Shown here: in pieces, positions 37,357 to 45,352 of the stretch
Layout: the number at the start of each line of letters is the position of its first letter
Position numbering within the stretch: position 1 is the stretch's first letter
From: VAZQ01 sp035693615
GTDB taxonomy: Bacteria; Pseudomonadota; Alphaproteobacteria; Rhizobiales; Xanthobacteraceae
NCBI GenBank assembly: GCA_035693615.1
Contig: DASSGH010000043.1
Location: 124,001 to 188,000, forward strand
Direction of reading: 5' to 3'
Length of the DNA stretch: 64,000 nucleotides
Position numbers and translations under genes: made by a program
Notes under the pieces: generated by a model
Database searches by the model: none
What the model saw: the letters and a program-made list of their open reading frames with translations, nothing else
What the model was told of the DNA's origin: nothing

Positions 37357-37385
37357 ACTATAGATGCATTTGCAATTGTTGTAAA
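37357..37385 (-). promoter_or_regulatory. Sigma-70-type promoter of the LLM oxidoreductase operon
   Basis: Read on the minus strand: -35 TTTACA (37380-37385), 17-base spacer, -10 TATAGT (37357-37362); each hexamer is one base off consensus. Transcription would start near 37350, leaving a leader of about 45 bases with GGGAGG before the GTG at 37304. The dyad at 37365-37389 covers the -35 and spacer. Confidence 0.72.
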
Positions 37386-37389
37386 TGCA
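37365..37389. promoter_or_regulatory. MarR-type operator dyad
   Basis: Left arm TGCATTTGCAA (37365-37375), centre TTG, right arm TTGTAAATGCA (37379-37389). The arms pair at 10 of 11 positions. Size, AT-rich character and place between a MarR gene and the divergent structural operon fit a MarR dimer site. Binding here would block RNA polymerase at the -35 of the LLM operon. Confidence 0.75.
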
Positions 37390-37450
37390 ACTTAACAATA
37401 CCGGCTTGCTCGCCTATTATGCGGCAAAGCTCGGTCGCGTCGAACGGGCT

Positions 37451-37479
37451 TTGACATTGCGCAAGGCGGCCCATAAAAG
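37451..37479 (+). promoter_or_regulatory. Candidate promoter of the MarR-family gene
   Basis: TTGACA (37451-37456), 17-base spacer, TAAAAG (37474-37479). The -35 is perfect, the -10 matches 4 of 6. It lies 35 bases before the GTG at 37514 and downstream of the ATG at 37385, so it bears on which start is used. Confidence 0.5.
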
Positions 37480-37513
37480 CGTCGCGCGAAGAATCAGCAG
37501 GAATTTCAATCTC

Positions 37514-38059
37514 GTGTCCGACGGCCCCCGCCTCGATTTCAGCGACTACCTTCCCTACCTCATCAACCGCGTGGGCTGGCTACTGGTGATCGACTTCGGG
37601 CAGAACACGCTCGCCGGTCACCGATTGAGCATCGCTATGTGGCGCGTCCTCGCCGTGCTCGCCAACAACGACGGGCAGCGTCAGGTCGACGTCGCCGCTA
37701 GGACCAGCATCGATGTTTCAACCCTCTCGCGCGTGGTCACCCGTATGGTGAAGATGGGCCTCGTCAGCCGCGCACGCTCTGCCACCAACAGCCGCGAGGT
37801 CGTCGTGCGCCTGGCGCCGAAGGGAGCGGCGATTCTCGCGCGCGTGGTGCCGCACGCCATCGCCTTGGAACGAAGAGCCATCGCCGGAGTGCCGGCGCAA
37901 GATCTGCGCGTCGTCAGGCGCAGTTTGCGGCGCATGTACCAGAATTTGGCGGCATCGGCCGGCGTCAGCGAACCGGCCGAGGCACCCTCCGCCCGCGCGA
38001 GCGCGGCTTCCGTCGCTTCTTCACTCCGTCGACGACAAGGCGGGCGAACTCGGAACTGA
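37514..38059 (+). CDS. MarR-family transcriptional regulator
   Basis: 181 residues from the GTG at 37514. Family features: DFSDYLPYLINRVGWLLVIDF dimer helix (about residues 8-28), GHRLSIAMWRVLAVLANND, winged helix-turn-helix DVAARTSIDVSTLSRVVTRM, then the wing around SATNSREVVVRL. The C-terminal 30 residues are Ala/Ser/Arg-rich. The frame is open to an ATG at 37385, but that codon lies inside the operator dyad and upstream of a TTGACA promoter, and its extra 43 residues are not MarR-like. GTG 37514 has only AGGA 11 bases upstream, so the choice is reasoned, not proven. It is divergent from the LLM operon it probably represses. Its 3' end overlaps the TetR gene by 95 bases. Confidence 0.82.
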   Translation: MSDGPRLDFSDYLPYLINRVGWLLVIDFGQNTLAGHRLSIAMWRVLAVLANNDGQRQVDVAARTSIDVSTLSRVVTRMVKMGLVSRARSATNSREVVVRLAPKGAAILARVVPHAIALERRAIAGVPAQDLRVVRRSLRRMYQNLAASAGVSEPAEAPSARASAASVASSLRRRQGGRTRN

Positions 38060-38630
38060 TCCGCTCGATCGCCACCTCTTCGTGGCGGTACCAGTTCGCG
38101 GCCGCGTTGGCCATGCCGAGGATGGCGAGGACGGCCAGTCGGGTATCCAGGTCGGCGCGGAATTCGCCGCGCCGCACGCCTTCCTTCACGACGTCTTCGA
38201 ATAAACGCTCGACCCCGCGCGACCACTTTCCAATCCGCCGGCGGCTTTCGCCCGGCAGGTGCTGACGTTCGTTCAAGAATACTCGCACGAAATCGCTGCG
38301 ATCCGTCAGCGGAACCAAGTGCGATTTGATCAGGCGCGAAAGCTTCTCCGCCGCCGTGCCCGGCCCCGAGGCAATCGCCTTGGCCACCTCGAAATATCCA
38401 GCCACGCCCTGGAGACAGACGAGCTCGAGCGCACCCTCCTTGGACGGAAAGTAATAATAGAGAGAGGCCTGCCTGATGCCGAGCACGTCGGCGATGTCTT
38501 GCGTGGTCGCGCCGTGGAAGCCGTGTTGCGCGAACACGCGCGCCGCGGCCTCGATGATTTCCGGCGCACGCCGCCGCGGGCTTGTTCGCGAGCGCCGTGA
38601 GGGAAGCGGCACGACGGTCATGGTCCGCAT
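37965..38630 (-). CDS. TetR-family transcriptional regulator
   Basis: 221 residues. N-terminal DNA-binding domain: IIEAAARVFAQHGFHGATTQ with helix-turn-helix about residues 42-61 (DIADVLGIRQASLYYYFPSK). The ligand domain is helical, of the AcrR_C/TetR_C kind found in regulators of fatty-acid or aromatic metabolism (VRVFLNERQHLPGESRRRI). The C-terminal tail is Arg-rich and is the part that overlaps the MarR gene on the other strand. It is divergent from a MetE-like gene at 38736; a dyad lies between them. Confidence 0.9.
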   Translation of the reverse strand: MRTMTVVPLPSRRSRTSPRRRAPEIIEAAARVFAQHGFHGATTQDIADVLGIRQASLYYYFPSKEGALELVCLQGVAGYFEVAKAIASGPGTAAEKLSRLIKSHLVPLTDRSDFVRVFLNERQHLPGESRRRIGKWSRGVERLFEDVVKEGVRRGEFRADLDTRLAVLAILGMANAAANWYRHEEVAIERISSEFARLVVDGVKKRRKPRSRGRRVPRPVR

Positions 38631-38691
38631 TCTCCATGGCGAGCCGGCGCGGCTCCGCGGTTGTGTTGTGCCATGCTGGCGGGCTAAATTC

Positions 38692-38711
38692 TACCTATTG
38701 AGCTATAGATA
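38692..38711. promoter_or_regulatory. Dyad between divergent TetR and MetE-like genes, candidate TetR operator
   Basis: A 20-base element with arms TACCTAT (38692-38698) and ATAGATA (38705-38711) and 14 of 20 positions symmetric. It sits 61 bases upstream of the TetR gene start and 24 bases upstream of the MetE-like start. AT-rich in a GC-rich gap, it is the obvious place for autoregulation and control of the divergent gene. Confidence 0.5.
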
Positions 38712-38735
38712 AACGCAAAACGTACGGACCGAGGC

Positions 38736-39848
38736 ATGAGCATCCGTCCGGATGGCCGCCCGCCGTTTCGCGCCGACCACGTCGGCAGCCTGCTGCGGCC
38801 GCAGGCCTTGCGCCGAGCGTTCCGCCGGCACGCCGCGAACGAGATCGGAAACGACGAGTTCGCGCGCATTCAGGACGATTGCATCCGCGCCGTGGTGCGT
38901 CTGCAGGAAGAGATCGGACTTGAGGTGACGACGGACGGCGAATTTCGCCGTGGCTCCTACTGGGGTCGGTTCGTGGAACGAACCGAAGGCCTGGAGGTTC
39001 GCCCTGCGCTGCTCAAATTTCGCGACGAGCGGGGTGAAGAGGTCGATTTCACCGCGCCCTATGCGACTGGAAAGGTTCGCCGCACGCATCCGCTCGCCGT
39101 CGATGAATTCGCGTTCTTGCGCGCCGTGAGCGCACGCACTGCCAAGATCACGCTGCCCGCGCCTTCGACCATGCACTTTCTGCGTTTTTCCGACTTTGCC
39201 GACCCTGCCGTCTATGCCGATGTGGATCGGTTCTTCGCCGACCTCGTCGCGGTGTTCCAGCAGGAGATCGCCGAACTGGCGCAGGCGGGTTGCCGGTACC
39301 TGCAGATCGATGAAATCGCGATCGCTTTGTTGTGCGATCCCTCGATCCGGAGCCGGATCATCAGCGCCGGCAGCGATCCCGAGGCGCTGGTCGAGCGCTA
39401 TACCGAAGCCATCAATGGCGCGGTGGAGGCTTGCCCCGCGGAGGTGGTCATCGGCATTCACATGTGCCGCGGCAATTTCAGAGGTCGCCATCTCGCCGAC
39501 GGCGGATACGACTGGGTGGCGGAGCGCTTTTTCGCGCGCGCCAAGGCAAACCATTTCCTGCTCGAATATGACACGCCGCGCGCAGGCGACTTTACGCCGC
39601 TGCGTTTCGTGCCGAAAGGAAAGGGCGTCGTATTGGGGGTCATCAGCAGCAAGGCGCCCGCGCTCGAATCCATGGACGACTTGCGGCGGCGAGTCGAGGA
39701 AGCGGCGAAGCACATCGAGCTCGAGCGGTTGGCGATCAGCCCGCAGTGCGGCTTCGCCAGCAGCGCCGGCGGCAATCCGCTCACCGAGGCGGACCAGCGC
39801 GCGAAGCTGCGGCTCCTCGTCGATGCCGCGCGGGCGATCTGGCAATAG
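38736..39848 (+). CDS. Second cobalamin-independent methionine synthase-like zinc transferase
   Basis: 370 residues, again only the catalytic barrel of MetE. Zinc ligands: H242 and C244 in IHMCRGN, E277 in LLEYD, C338 in SPQCGFAS. The N terminus has DHVGSLLRP. It differs widely from the copy at 34993-36159, so this is not a recent duplication. ATG at 38736 follows a GGACCGAGGC stretch. The TetR gene is divergent. It probably transfers a methyl or alkyl group to a thiol; whether it makes methionine or serves a degradative path cannot be told from sequence. Confidence 0.87.
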   Translation: MSIRPDGRPPFRADHVGSLLRPQALRRAFRRHAANEIGNDEFARIQDDCIRAVVRLQEEIGLEVTTDGEFRRGSYWGRFVERTEGLEVRPALLKFRDERGEEVDFTAPYATGKVRRTHPLAVDEFAFLRAVSARTAKITLPAPSTMHFLRFSDFADPAVYADVDRFFADLVAVFQQEIAELAQAGCRYLQIDEIAIALLCDPSIRSRIISAGSDPEALVERYTEAINGAVEACPAEVVIGIHMCRGNFRGRHLADGGYDWVAERFFARAKANHFLLEYDTPRAGDFTPLRFVPKGKGVVLGVISSKAPALESMDDLRRRVEEAAKHIELERLAISPQCGFASSAGGNPLTEADQRAKLRLLVDAARAIWQ

Positions 39849-39920
39849 TGGCCAGCGCAAGCGCACGGCGAGGCGGCAGCGGGCGTTGATCGACCGGCGC
39901 GATTGGCTCGTGCAACGGCA

Positions 39921-40490
39921 TCAGCCGGCAAAGCCGCCATTGTCGAGAAAGGCTTGCTCCTGCGGCGTCACGGCGCGGCCCAAGGCCGCGTTGCGATGCG
40001 GGAAGCGTCCGAAGCGGCGGATGATATCGGCATGCTCCTCGGCATACTTGCTGAACTCGTAATCGCCGTAGCGGCACGCCAGCTCCAGGCAGCGTTCCTG
40101 GTCGGCAAGGTTTTCCGAGTGCATGAACGGCAGATAGAAGAACTGGCGCTCGGGATGCGAGACCTGCCGGTCAAAGCCGCAACCGATTGCGCGGCCGGCC
40201 ACGCTGCGGGCAAGTTCGTCGGTGGCATACGTGCGCCGGTCGCCGCGAAACATGTTGCGTGGAAACTGGTCGAGCGCGATGACGAGGGCAAGCGCGCCTT
40301 CCGGCGTCTCTTCCCACTTCGCCAGCTCGCCCGCGCGGCCGGCGTGCCAGAGCGAGCAAAAGCGCCGCCTGACTTCGAGATCGAAAGCTTCGCTCTTCTC
40401 GAACCATTGGTCGGGTCCGGCCGCGCGCCAGAACGCAAGCACCTCGGCCGGGCCGATCGCGGCTGTGCCAGACTCGGTGCCGCCGGTCAT
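39921..40490 (-). CDS. DUF924 family protein
   Basis: 189 residues. Recognisable DUF924 motifs are EVLAFWRAAGPDQWFEKSEAFD, ALALVIALDQFPRNMFRGD, RQFFYLPFMHSENLADQE and RFGRFPHRNAALGR. The family folds as a TPR-like helical bundle; its function is unknown. The start overlaps the stop of the upstream FATP-like acyl-CoA synthetase gene by 4 bases, so it is translated with it. That coupling is the only functional hint. Confidence 0.92.
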   Translation of the reverse strand: MTGGTESGTAAIGPAEVLAFWRAAGPDQWFEKSEAFDLEVRRRFCSLWHAGRAGELAKWEETPEGALALVIALDQFPRNMFRGDRRTYATDELARSVAGRAIGCGFDRQVSHPERQFFYLPFMHSENLADQERCLELACRYGDYEFSKYAEEHADIIRRFGRFPHRNAALGRAVTPQEQAFLDNGGFAG

Positions 40491-42286
40491 AGGCGCAGCT
40501 CGCCGGAATTGATCCGCTCGTACAGTGCGGGGTCGAGACGCACGAACGCCTTACGTTGCGGATCGTTGAAGTAGACCGGGTCGGCGATGCGGCCGGGATC
40601 GAAGCCTTCCTTCACGACGTTGATCTTCTTCTGCTTGAAGGTGCTGGTGACGTCGTTGTCCTTGCGTATGCGCAGGAATACCGGCCGCGCATATTCGGGC
40701 AGCTGCTGCGCGATGTAATCGTGCAGCGCGGTGAGGTTGAGGTTGTCCTTGGCGACGATTGCGGCCATTCCGGCGCGGCCGTCACGGCCGGGAATTTGCA
40801 CGCCGTAGACGTTGGTCTCCAGAACGCCGTCGAACCTCCCCACCGCCTCCTCGACTTCGGTAGTCGACACGTTCTCGCCTTTCCAGCGGAAGGTATCGCC
40901 AATGCGGTCGACGAAATAGAAGTAGCCGTCCTTGTCCTTGCGCATCAGATCGCCGGTGCGAAACCACACGTCGCCTTTTTTGAACACGTCGTGCAAGATC
41001 TTTCGGTTGGTCTCCATGTCATTGGCGTATCCCTCGAAACGTTGGCCGGGCCTCGATGGGTCCTTCATGATCTTGCCAATGACTTCCCCAGGTTCGTCGA
41101 CATCGCACTCGATGCAGAAGCCGCGCTCGTCCCGCACCGGCTGCTGGGATTCCGGATCGAAGCGCACGATCTTGGTTGGGAAACGCGCGGCGATCCACCA
41201 GGGCAGCCGGCCCACGGCGCCTTCCTTTCCGTCGAAATTGAACAGCGAGACGTTGCCTTCGGTCGCGGCATAGAACTCGATGATTTGCGGAATTTTGAAC
41301 CGCCGCTTGAATTGTGGCCACACGTCGGGGCGCAAGCCGTTGCCGCACGCCAGACGCAAATGATGCTCCCGCTCTTTCGGACTGGGCGGCGAATTGACGA
41401 GATAACGGCAAAGCTCGCCGATATATTGAAAGCACGTGCAGTCCCAGCGCACGACGTCGTCCCAGAACTCGCGCGCGGAGAATTTGTCCCGGAGCACCAC
41501 CGACCCGCCGTTGACCAGAAGCGCGCCGGTCGCGACCACGCCGCCGGCGGTGTGATAGAGCGGCAGGCAATCGTACATGCGGTCGCTGGGACGGGTGTCC
41601 ATGACCCCGGCAAACGCGTAGCTCGCCAGCATCACGCGATAATGGTTGACGTTGGCGGCCTTGGGCAGCCCCGTCGTTCCCGACGTGTAGATGTAGAGCG
41701 CACGATCCTCGATGGTAAGCGCGGGAAGCTCAGCAGCGGCGAGGTTGTCGCCGCCGACGTTGTCGAGCGCGCGGTCGATACGCGGCGAATTGGCGTCGGG
41801 CTCGCCGTAAACCCAGATTTTACCCTCGCCCGCGATATGCGCCCGCGCGCCTTCCAGCGAGTCGAAAAGTTCGGCTGCCACGATGATGTGCTTTGGGCTC
41901 ACCACGTTGATGCAATAGGCGAGCGCCGTCCCGGTGAGGTGCGTGTTGATGAGCGCGACCACGCCGCCGACGCGCGTGATCCCAATCCAGGCGGCCAGGA
42001 ATTCCGGCCGCCCCGGCATCATCAGACAAACGGTGTCGCCCTTGCGCAGATGCTGCGCCAGCGCCCAACGCGCATAGCGGTTGGAGCGCGCGGCGAGCTC
42101 GCGATAGGTGAAGCGCTCGTGATCCGAGAGGAGCGCCGGCGCGTCGCCGTACTTATCGGCAAGCTCGAGGATCACTTGCGGAAAGACGCGGGTTGGGTTC
42201 TTGGCGATCGGGGTTGTCAGCTTGAGAGTGCGCAACGCGCCCTTGAGGGAGATCACCTCAGCAGTCAGCCGATCGAGCAATCCCAT
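40487..42286 (-). CDS. Very-long-chain acyl-CoA synthetase / FATP-like
   Basis: 599-residue ANL enzyme close to fatty-acid transport proteins (FadD6-like). Motifs: YIYTSGTTGLPKAAN, EFYAATEGNVSLFNFDGKEGA, FRTGDLMRKDKDGYFYFVDRIGDTFRWKGENV in parts, and the FATP C-terminal TFKQKKINVVKEGFDP. It activates long or very long fatty acids, perhaps bile- or sterol-like side chains, to CoA esters. It is followed by the DUF924 gene with a 4-base overlap. It is the third acyl-CoA synthetase in the window, each from a different subfamily. The SCP-x thiolase 2 kb away would fit downstream chain shortening. Confidence 0.93.
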   Translation of the reverse strand: MGLLDRLTAEVISLKGALRTLKLTTPIAKNPTRVFPQVILELADKYGDAPALLSDHERFTYRELAARSNRYARWALAQHLRKGDTVCLMMPGRPEFLAAWIGITRVGGVVALINTHLTGTALAYCINVVSPKHIIVAAELFDSLEGARAHIAGEGKIWVYGEPDANSPRIDRALDNVGGDNLAAAELPALTIEDRALYIYTSGTTGLPKAANVNHYRVMLASYAFAGVMDTRPSDRMYDCLPLYHTAGGVVATGALLVNGGSVVLRDKFSAREFWDDVVRWDCTCFQYIGELCRYLVNSPPSPKEREHHLRLACGNGLRPDVWPQFKRRFKIPQIIEFYAATEGNVSLFNFDGKEGAVGRLPWWIAARFPTKIVRFDPESQQPVRDERGFCIECDVDEPGEVIGKIMKDPSRPGQRFEGYANDMETNRKILHDVFKKGDVWFRTGDLMRKDKDGYFYFVDRIGDTFRWKGENVSTTEVEEAVGRFDGVLETNVYGVQIPGRDGRAGMAAIVAKDNLNLTALHDYIAQQLPEYARPVFLRIRKDNDVTSTFKQKKINVVKEGFDPGRIADPVYFNDPQRKAFVRLDPALYERINSGELRL

Positions 42287-42494
42287 AGTTGGTCCGGTGC
42301 TGGCCGGCGCTTCTCACCGGTCGTTGCGGCGAAGCATCGGACAGCGGGCAGGGGGTGGCAAGAGCGCCCATGGCCGCTGTGCTCGCGCAACGAAGTTCGC
42401 GCCGCCGGCCGGGGAGGCGCCTGCACGTTCGTTTCTAACCATGCGGGGTGATGCTTCGTCCGCAACCAGATGTTATTCGTCGGCCGCCCGGCGG

Positions 42495-43946
42495 CTACTT
42501 TGCCGGCGGACTCTGCTCGGCCGCGGGAGTAATCGTCATTGGCGGGGGCGCAGGCTTCTTTGCTTTCGACTTCGCTGCCGGTTCATCGCCGGAAGCGGCC
42601 GCCGCGGACGCGGCATCCTTCGCGCCCTCTTTGGGCGCCGCCCTCGATTTCGGCTTGGTCGCGGGCGCATCGCCGGAGGATACGGCGGCGGTCGAGGACG
42701 CGCCGTCCTTCTCCGCCGTGGACTTGCGCTTCGGCTTCGCCGCGGGTGTGCTCGACGTCGTCGCCGATGCGCCATCCTTGTCCTTGGGTGCGGCCGGCTT
42801 GATCACGGCGGTCTTGCTTTTTTCCGGCTTCGATTCACCCGACGCCTGCGAGGGCGCCGGCGGCGGTTTGGTGCCCGTATAGACGACCACCGGCTCGCCC
42901 AGCTTGCGGTCCTGCAATGGCGCAGCGCCCTTGCCCTTCCCCGGGTGCAGACTCGCGAGGAACACCGCATACGGAGACTCGGGATTGTTGTTGGCGACGA
43001 GGTCGTCCTCGTCCTCGCTCGCCGGTCTCTTGCGATGCCCTCCGCACATCTCGTCGCGCAGGTTGGGCGGGGCGGCGGCCACGGGTTGGACCGATTCGAC
43101 CGTGCCCAAGGGGCCCGTCAGCCAGGACAAGGCGGTATTGCTGTTGAAGCCGCGCTCGAGTAGTTGCGCCGCCTTCAACGCGCGTGCCGCGGACGAGGGC
43201 GCGCCGAGCACCACCGCGATGAGCCGCCTACCGTTGCGCGTCGCCGAGGCGACGAGATTGAAGCCGGAGGCGCAGATGAAGCCGGTCTTCATTCCGTCCG
43301 CCCCGGGATAGCGGCCGATCAAGGTGTTGTAGTTCCACCGCACCATTTTGCCCATGCGGATGCCGGGCAGGTGCCAGTAATAATCGTATTCCGGCAGGTC
43401 GCGGAGAATGGCGCGCGCCAAGATGGCGAGGTCGCGAGCGGACGTCATCTGGTCGTCGGCAGGCAGACCGTTGGGATTGACGAAGCTCGACTGGATCATG
43501 CCGAGGCGCCGCGCGGTGGCGTTCATCTCGTCGGCGAAGCTCTCGATCGAGCCGGCCACGCCCTCGGCGAGCACGACGGCCATATCGTTGGCCGATTTCA
43601 CCATCAACATCTTGAGCGCGTTATCGACGGTGACCACGGTGCCGACCGCGAATCCCATTTTCACCGGCGCCTGCGCCGCGGCATTCGCCGAAACCACGAG
43701 TGGCGTGTCGAGGTTGAGTCGGCCCTCGTTGACCGCGCGCAAGGTCACATACGCGGTCATGAGCTTGGTGACGGAGGCGGGATACCACGGGTTGCCCGCG
43801 TTGTGGCCATAAAGAACCTTGCCGCTCTCGACATCGATCACGAGCAGCGCTTCGGCCTGCGCGCGGCTCACCGTCAGGGCGGTTGCGGCGCAGGCGAGGC
43901 TCACCCACATGAGCATGCGTGCAAGAGAAGATCGCGTCGAAGACAT
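42495..43946 (-). CDS. D-alanyl-D-alanine carboxypeptidase (S11 family) with long low-complexity tail
   Basis: 483-residue low-molecular-weight penicillin-binding protein. Sec signal ends around SRAQA (31). Catalytic motifs: S58-x-x-K61 in ASVTK, S118-A-N120, and K220-T-G in GMKTG. The catalytic part ends near residue 290. The remaining 190 residues are Ala/Pro/Lys/Ser-rich repeats such as KSKTAVIKPAAPKDKDG, with no C-terminal amphipathic membrane helix as in DacA/DacC. The tail could bind wall or membrane by charge (inference). ATG at 43946 gives a normal signal peptide; the frame to 44027 is not convincing. It removes terminal D-Ala from peptidoglycan pentapeptides in the periplasm. Confidence 0.92.
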   Translation of the reverse strand: MSSTRSSLARMLMWVSLACAATALTVSRAQAEALLVIDVESGKVLYGHNAGNPWYPASVTKLMTAYVTLRAVNEGRLNLDTPLVVSANAAAQAPVKMGFAVGTVVTVDNALKMLMVKSANDMAVVLAEGVAGSIESFADEMNATARRLGMIQSSFVNPNGLPADDQMTSARDLAILARAILRDLPEYDYYWHLPGIRMGKMVRWNYNTLIGRYPGADGMKTGFICASGFNLVASATRNGRRLIAVVLGAPSSAARALKAAQLLERGFNSNTALSWLTGPLGTVESVQPVAAAPPNLRDEMCGGHRKRPASEDEDDLVANNNPESPYAVFLASLHPGKGKGAAPLQDRKLGEPVVVYTGTKPPPAPSQASGESKPEKSKTAVIKPAAPKDKDGASATTSSTPAAKPKRKSTAEKDGASSTAAVSSGDAPATKPKSRAAPKEGAKDAASAAAASGDEPAAKSKAKKPAPPPMTITPAAEQSPPAK

Positions 43947-44185
43947 CACGGCTCGGCTGTTGTCCTTGGCTTTTCGGGAAACGCTCCACAGGCGGAAAGG
44001 TCTAAGCTCACCGGGGATGAAAGGCAAAAGCGAAAAGCGCTAGGATGGACACGCTGATGCCCGGGAGAGCCGTTAGATGGTGCTAGAAAACGTCCAAAAT
44101 TCGGCAAGTTACACCTCGGCGGGCGTTGCCCCTCGACGACAATTGCGGAAATGACGTTTAGGCTCGACATCGACAGGAGATCGCC

Positions 44186-45352
44186 GTGACCGCTTGCATC
44201 GTTGGCTGGGCTCACACCCCCTTCGGGCGCCTCGAGGGCGAGACCGTCGAGAGCCTGATCGTCCGGGTCGCGACCGAGGCGCTCGCCGATGCCGGGGTTG
44301 CCGCCGCGGATGTCGACGAGATCGTGCTCGGGCATTTCAACGCCGGCTTCTCAGCCCAGGATTTCACCGCATCGTTGGTCCTCCAGGCCTCGGCGGACCT
44401 GCGCTTCAAGCGTGCGAGCCGGGTCGAGAATGCGTGTGCCACCGGCTCGGCCGCCGTGCATCAGGGGCTCAAGGCGATCGCTGCCAGGACCGCCCGCATT
44501 GTGCTCGTGGTCGGCGCCGAGCAGATGACGACGACGCCCGGTCCCGAAATCGGGCGCAACCTGCTCAAGGCCTCTTACGTGCGCGAAGAAGCCGAGATCG
44601 ACGGCGGCTTCGCCGGGATTTTCGGCCAAATTGCCGCGCGCTACTTCCAGCGTTGGGGCGACCAGTCCGACGCGCTGGCACGCATCGCCGCCAAGAACCA
44701 CAAGAACGGCGTCGGCAATCCCTATGCCCAAATTCGCAAGGATCTCGGCTACGAGTTCTGCCGCACCGAAAGCGAGAAGAATCCGCGCGTGGCGGGGCCG
44801 CTCAAGCGCACGGACTGCTCGCTGGTCTCGGACGGCGCCGCCGCCGTCGTGTTGGCCGACGTGACGACGGCGCTCAAGCTGGGCAAAGCGGTCGCCTTCC
44901 GCGCCGCCGAGCACGTGCAGGACTTCCTGCCGATGTCGAAGCGCGACGTGCTCAAGCTCGAAGGCTGCGCGCAGGCCTGGACCCGCGCGCTCGCGAGTGC
45001 CGGCATCGCGCTCTCCAACCTCTCCTTCATCGAGACGCACGACTGTTTCACCATCGCCGAACTGATGGAATACGAGGCCATGGGCCTGGTGCCGGAAGGG
45101 CAAGGAGCGCGCGCCGTGGCAGAGGGTCTCACCGAGAAGAACGGGCCGCTGCCGGTGAATCCCTCGGGCGGGCTCAAAGCCAAGGGTCATCCGATCGGCG
45201 CGACCGGCGTGTCGATGCACGCGTTAACCGCCATGCAGCTCATGGGCGCGGCCGGCGAGATGCAAGTGAAGGACGCGAGTCTCGGCGGCATCTTCAATAT
45301 GGGTGGGACGGCGGTGGCGAACTACGTGAGCATCCTCGAACGGATCAAGTAA
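44186..45352 (+). CDS. Thiolase family protein, SCP-x/acetyl-CoA acetyltransferase type
   Basis: 388 residues. Nucleophile C84 in NACATGS; H285 in ETHDCFTIAE and H335 in GGLKAKGHPIGATG complete the usual His pair. The C-terminal motif that carries the second Cys in classical thiolases reads GIFNMGGTA, with no Cys, as in the SCP-x-like branch. That branch cleaves 3-oxoacyl-CoA of branched or sterol side chains, or has unknown roles. GTG at 44186 has CAGGAGA 5 bases upstream. The 3' end overlaps the convergent GT39-like gene by 31 bases. Confidence 0.92.
   Translation: MTACIVGWAHTPFGRLEGETVESLIVRVATEALADAGVAAADVDEIVLGHFNAGFSAQDFTASLVLQASADLRFKRASRVENACATGSAAVHQGLKAIAARTARIVLVVGAEQMTTTPGPEIGRNLLKASYVREEAEIDGGFAGIFGQIAARYFQRWGDQSDALARIAAKNHKNGVGNPYAQIRKDLGYEFCRTESEKNPRVAGPLKRTDCSLVSDGAAAVVLADVTTALKLGKAVAFRAAEHVQDFLPMSKRDVLKLEGCAQAWTRALASAGIALSNLSFIETHDCFTIAELMEYEAMGLVPEGQGARAVAEGLTEKNGPLPVNPSGGLKAKGHPIGATGVSMHALTAMQLMGAAGEMQVKDASLGGIFNMGGTAVANYVSILERIK

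Noticed and set aside
40556..42451. 631-codon + strand frame opposite the FATP-like synthetase
   Set aside because: Mirror-frame artefact; the minus-strand frame has all ANL motifs.
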